Shown: positions 61,459 through 64,000 of the stretch, one piece after another
Layout: every line of letters begins with the position of its first letter
Position numbering within the stretch: position 1 is the first letter of the stretch
From: Betaproteobacteria bacterium
GTDB taxonomy: Bacteria > Pseudomonadota > Gammaproteobacteria > Burkholderiales > Usitatibacteraceae
Reading direction: 5' to 3'
DNA: 64,000 bases
Assembly: GCA_016720855.1 (NCBI GenBank)
Contig: JADKJU010000002.1
Span: 310,001 to 374,000, forward strand
The notes under the pieces: model-generated
What the model saw: the letters and a program-made list of their open reading frames with translations, nothing else
The model's database searches: none
Told to the model about the DNA's origin: nothing
Made by a program: the position numbers and the translations under genes

Positions 61459-61487
61459 TGTGGATAACCCACTCCTTTCCCTATAGA
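61459..61487 (+). promoter_or_regulatory. dnaA upstream region with DnaA box overlapping a possible promoter
   Basis: TGTGGATAA (61459-61467) is a perfect DnaA box in reverse. A TATAGA hexamer (61482-61487) lies 17 bp after the first six bases of the box. If that is the dnaA promoter, DnaA binding would cover the -35 position, a simple autoregulation layout. The -35 match to TTGACA is poor. Confidence 0.5.
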
Positions 61488-61541
61488 ATCGCTCTTCTTC
61501 CCGCCCCCGTCTCACCCCCGATCCCGCTTACCGCCGCCACT

Positions 61542-62867
61542 ATGGATTCGCTCTGGCTTTCGCTCGTTTCCGAGCTCAAGAAGGACTTGCCGGCGCAGCA
61601 GTACGACACCTGGATCAAGCCCCTGCGTGCAGAGCACCACGGCAACCAGCTGCGGGTGCTCGCGCCCAATCACCATGTCCTTCGCTGGATCCGGACCAAC
61701 CTGCTTGCCAAGATCGAGTCGCGCGCCGAGCGCGCTGCAGGATCAACCTTGCAGGTGGACCTCGTGCTCGACGAAGGGATGTCGCCCGAGACCGAAATCG
61801 TCCTTCCCGAGCCGGTCCCGATCGTCGTCGAGAGACCTTCCCGCGATGAGCATCGGCTCAATTCCTCTTTTACGTTCTCAAATTTCGTGAACGGAAAAGC
61901 AAACCAGATCGCGCGCGCCGCGGCAATTCAGGTGGCCGAAAACCCCGGAACCGCCTACAACCCCCTCTTCATTTATGGCGGCACCGGGCTGGGCAAGACG
62001 CACCTGCTTCAAGCGATCGGCTCGGAAGTCCTCAAGCGCAATCCGAAAGCGAAAGTCCGTTACATCCATGCCGAGCAATTTGTCGCCGATGTGGTGCGCG
62101 CCTACCAGCACAAGAGTTTCGACTCGCTCAAGCGCTATTACCGCTCACTTGATCTTTTCCTCATCGACGATGTCCAGTTCTTTGTCGGAAAGTCACGCTC
62201 CCAGGAGGAATTCTTCTACACGTTCAACGCGCTATTCGAGGCCCATAAGCAGGTCGTGATCACGAGCGACAGCTTTCCGAAGGAATTGACGGGAATCGAG
62301 GATCGCCTCATTTCCCGCTTCGGCTGGGGCCTCACCGTTGCCGTTGAACCGCCGGAACTTGAAATGCGCGTGGCCATCCTCCTCAAGAAGGCGGAAATGG
62401 ATGGCGTGCACGTCGAGGAGGCCATTGCCTTCTTCATCGCCAAGCACATCCGATCCAATGTGCGCGAACTCGAGGGGGCCTTGAAGCGGGTGCTTGCCTA
62501 TGCCCGATTCAACAATACGGCGGTCACCGTCGCAACGGCTCGCGAGGCCCTGAAGGATCTCCTGGCCGTCCTCACGCGGCAGGTCTCCATCGAGAATATC
62601 CAGAAGACCGTGGCGGACTACTTCAAGATCAAGGTGTCCGATATGTATTCGAAGAAGCGCTTCCGGTCCGTGGCGAGACCCCGCCAGGTTGCGATGGCCC
62701 TCGCCAAGGAGCTTACCCAGCAGAGCCTGCCGGAAATCGGCGAGGCTTTCGGGGGTCGCGACCACACAACGGTGCTGCATGCGTGCCGCAAGATCCAGGA
62801 ACTGCGCGATACGGAACAACAGTTTTCGCGCGATTATGCGCAGCTTCAACAGATACTGCTCGGATGA
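61542..62867 (+). CDS. dnaA: Chromosomal replication initiator protein DnaA
   Basis: 441 residues from ATG 61542 (MDSLWLSLVSELKKDLPAQQ). Domain I is followed by a short linker, then the AAA+ domain with Walker A GGTGLGKTH at about 146-154 and Walker B LFLIDDVQFFVGKS, and the C-terminal DNA-binding helix-turn-helix (FGGRDHTTVLHACRKI). It binds DnaA boxes and opens the origin. Confidence 0.98.
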   Translation: MDSLWLSLVSELKKDLPAQQYDTWIKPLRAEHHGNQLRVLAPNHHVLRWIRTNLLAKIESRAERAAGSTLQVDLVLDEGMSPETEIVLPEPVPIVVERPSRDEHRLNSSFTFSNFVNGKANQIARAAAIQVAENPGTAYNPLFIYGGTGLGKTHLLQAIGSEVLKRNPKAKVRYIHAEQFVADVVRAYQHKSFDSLKRYYRSLDLFLIDDVQFFVGKSRSQEEFFYTFNALFEAHKQVVITSDSFPKELTGIEDRLISRFGWGLTVAVEPPELEMRVAILLKKAEMDGVHVEEAIAFFIAKHIRSNVRELEGALKRVLAYARFNNTAVTVATAREALKDLLAVLTRQVSIENIQKTVADYFKIKVSDMYSKKRFRSVARPRQVAMALAKELTQQSLPEIGEAFGGRDHTTVLHACRKIQELRDTEQQFSRDYAQLQQILLG

Positions 62868-63069
62868 AGCCGGCAAACTCCGGGAAAAGGTGTGGATGAA
62901 TTTCGTGCCCTGATTGAACCCGAAGGTTATCCACACTCTCCGGGCCACTTCGATCCCAATGCTCCCCAGGCTCAGATCATATGCAGTTATTTGAATAGAT
63001 TGATGAAAAGGACTTATCCCCTGTTCCGTGGCGCCTCCTATTAACTACTAACTAGTCAGAGATAATCCT
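62868..63069. other. Probable replication origin (oriC) between dnaA and dnaN
   Basis: A 202-bp gap with a perfect DnaA box TTATCCACA (62927-62935), a near-perfect reverse box TGTGGATGA (62891-62899), a weaker TTATCCCCT (63014-63022), and an A+T-rich stretch (about 62978-63012 and 63040-63069) fit for unwinding. Together with the box before dnaA, this is the expected betaproteobacterial origin. Confidence 0.75.
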
Positions 63070-64000
63070 ATGGTCAAGATAAAAGCGACCAACCAGGCCC
63101 TGCTCGCCCCACTGCAGCACGTCACGGGAATCGTGGAGCGCAGGCATACGCTCCCCATCCTGTCGAACGTGCTGATCCAGGCGCACGCCGGAACGGTTGA
63201 TTTCGTCGCGACGGATCTCGAAGTCCAGATAACGGCGAGGGCTGTCCTTGAAGGCGATGGAGCTGAGGGCTCGATCACCGTAGGTGCACGCAAGCTCTAC
63301 GACATTCTTCGTGCGTTGCCGGAAGATGCGGAAGTGGCTCTCGACGCCAAGGAAAACCGCATGGTGGTCCGCGCCGGCAAGAGTCGCTTCAACCTGCAGA
63401 CGCTTGCTGCCGCGGATTTCCCGAGGATGGTCGAGTCAAGGGATACGGCGCGCACGCTGACCCTGCCGCAGAAAGCGCTCAAACACGCGCTGCAGCTGGT
63501 CCAGTTCGCGATGGCGGTGCAGGATATCCGCTATTACCTCAACGGCGTCCTATTCTCGGTCGAGAAGAACCTGCTTCGCGTTGTTGCAACCGATGGGCAC
63601 CGCCTTTCCTTCGCAGCCGAAGCGTTGACCGGCGAGCACGAGAGCGTGGAGGCAATATTGCCTCGCAAGACCGTGCTCGAACTCATCAAGCTCCTCAATG
63701 ACGGTGACGATCCGGTAACGCTCTCGATCGGCTCCAACCAGGTGCGTTTCTCCTTCGGTGGAATCGAGATCGTGTCCAAGATTGTGGAGGGGAAGTTCCC
63801 GGACTACCTGAAGGTGATCCCGACGACGCACCGGAACAAGGTCGTGCTGGATCGTGTCGTACTGGCGCAATCGCTCAACAGAGCCGCGATCCTTTCGAAC
63901 GAGAAGATCCGGGGCGTGAGGCTGGTGTTCACGAAAAACGCGCTTTCCATCATCTGTACGAACAACGAGCAGGAAGAGGCCGAGGAAGGCCTCACGATCG
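63070..64000 (+). CDS. dnaN: DNA polymerase III beta sliding clamp, 3' end outside window
   Basis: ATG 63070 (MVKIKATNQALLAPLQHVTG) opens a frame running to the right edge, 310 codons of the usual 365 or so. Typical clamp sequence: RRHTLPILSNVLIQA, IRYYLNGVLFSVE, VATDGHRLSF and GKFPDYLKVIPTTHRNKV. It tethers the replicative polymerase. Confidence 0.97.
   Translation, partial: MVKIKATNQALLAPLQHVTGIVERRHTLPILSNVLIQAHAGTVDFVATDLEVQITARAVLEGDGAEGSITVGARKLYDILRALPEDAEVALDAKENRMVVRAGKSRFNLQTLAAADFPRMVESRDTARTLTLPQKALKHALQLVQFAMAVQDIRYYLNGVLFSVEKNLLRVVATDGHRLSFAAEALTGEHESVEAILPRKTVLELIKLLNDGDDPVTLSIGSNQVRFSFGGIEIVSKIVEGKFPDYLKVIPTTHRNKVVLDRVVLAQSLNRAAILSNEKIRGVRLVFTKNALSIICTNNEQEEAEEGLTI

Overview
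The window is high-GC bacterial DNA from a betaproteobacterium. The evidence is the gene order around the replication origin (rpmH-rnpA-yidD-yidC-mnmE, mnmG-rsmG-parA-parB, atpIBEFHAGDC, then glmU and glmS nearby), two Bug-type tripartite tricarboxylate receptors, a class I PHA synthase and a GTTCCACGTGGAAC-type parS site. No rRNA, tRNA or CRISPR array was seen. The species cannot be named from this sequence alone.

Layout, left to right. (1) 1-8.3 kb: a TPM-domain membrane protein cut by the window edge, an amidase gene broken by an amber codon, a cysteine-free glutaredoxin-like gene, and a two-gene RND efflux operon. The operon is followed by a shrunken IS4-type element with recognisable terminal repeats and a decayed second copy of the glutaredoxin-like gene. 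(2) 8.5-19.3 kb: a glycine-zipper surface protein, a URO-D-like protein, D-amino acid dehydrogenase, two Bug receptors, an SDR without the usual YxxxK, an aldo/keto reductase, a UPF0149 protein, an enolase-superfamily enzyme and a PLP enzyme. This is a small-molecule uptake and catabolism zone with several gene remnants. (3) 19.4-23.6 kb: a complete polar amino acid ABC importer of the Aap/Bzt type. (4) 23.6-31.9 kb: a lipoprotein, a LysM protein, an Hsp33 with half its zinc cysteines replaced by Asp, a MESH1-like HD hydrolase, PHA synthase, a sirtuin, a thioesterase with a BKACE enzyme, and an OmpA protein. (5) 32-37.1 kb: a porin-cytochrome cluster made of an MtrB/PioB-type barrel, a DmsE/MtrA-type decaheme cytochrome and two diheme cytochromes. 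It is a probable electron conduit across the outer membrane. (6) 37.5-39.4 kb: a LysR regulator divergent from two tandem small paralogues of unknown function. (7) 39.4-64 kb: the core origin-proximal block, with glmS, an orphan CHASE2 sensor, a Crp-type regulator, glmU, a candidate structured small RNA, the complete F1Fo ATP synthase, parB-parA, rsmG, mnmG, two parS-like sites, mnmE, yidC, yidD, rnpA, rpmH, dnaA, the probable oriC and the start of dnaN.

The right half is chromosome replication, segregation, envelope-precursor and energy machinery, all oriented away from the origin except dnaA and dnaN. The left half is accessory. It shows a recurring kind of decay: duplicated or inserted sequences that keep both ends and have lost the middle (glutaredoxin copy, BKACE copy, IS4 transposase). 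The points most worth following up are the cytochrome conduit, the atpC-glmU intergenic RNA, the altered Hsp33 zinc site, and the end-preserving gene remnants.
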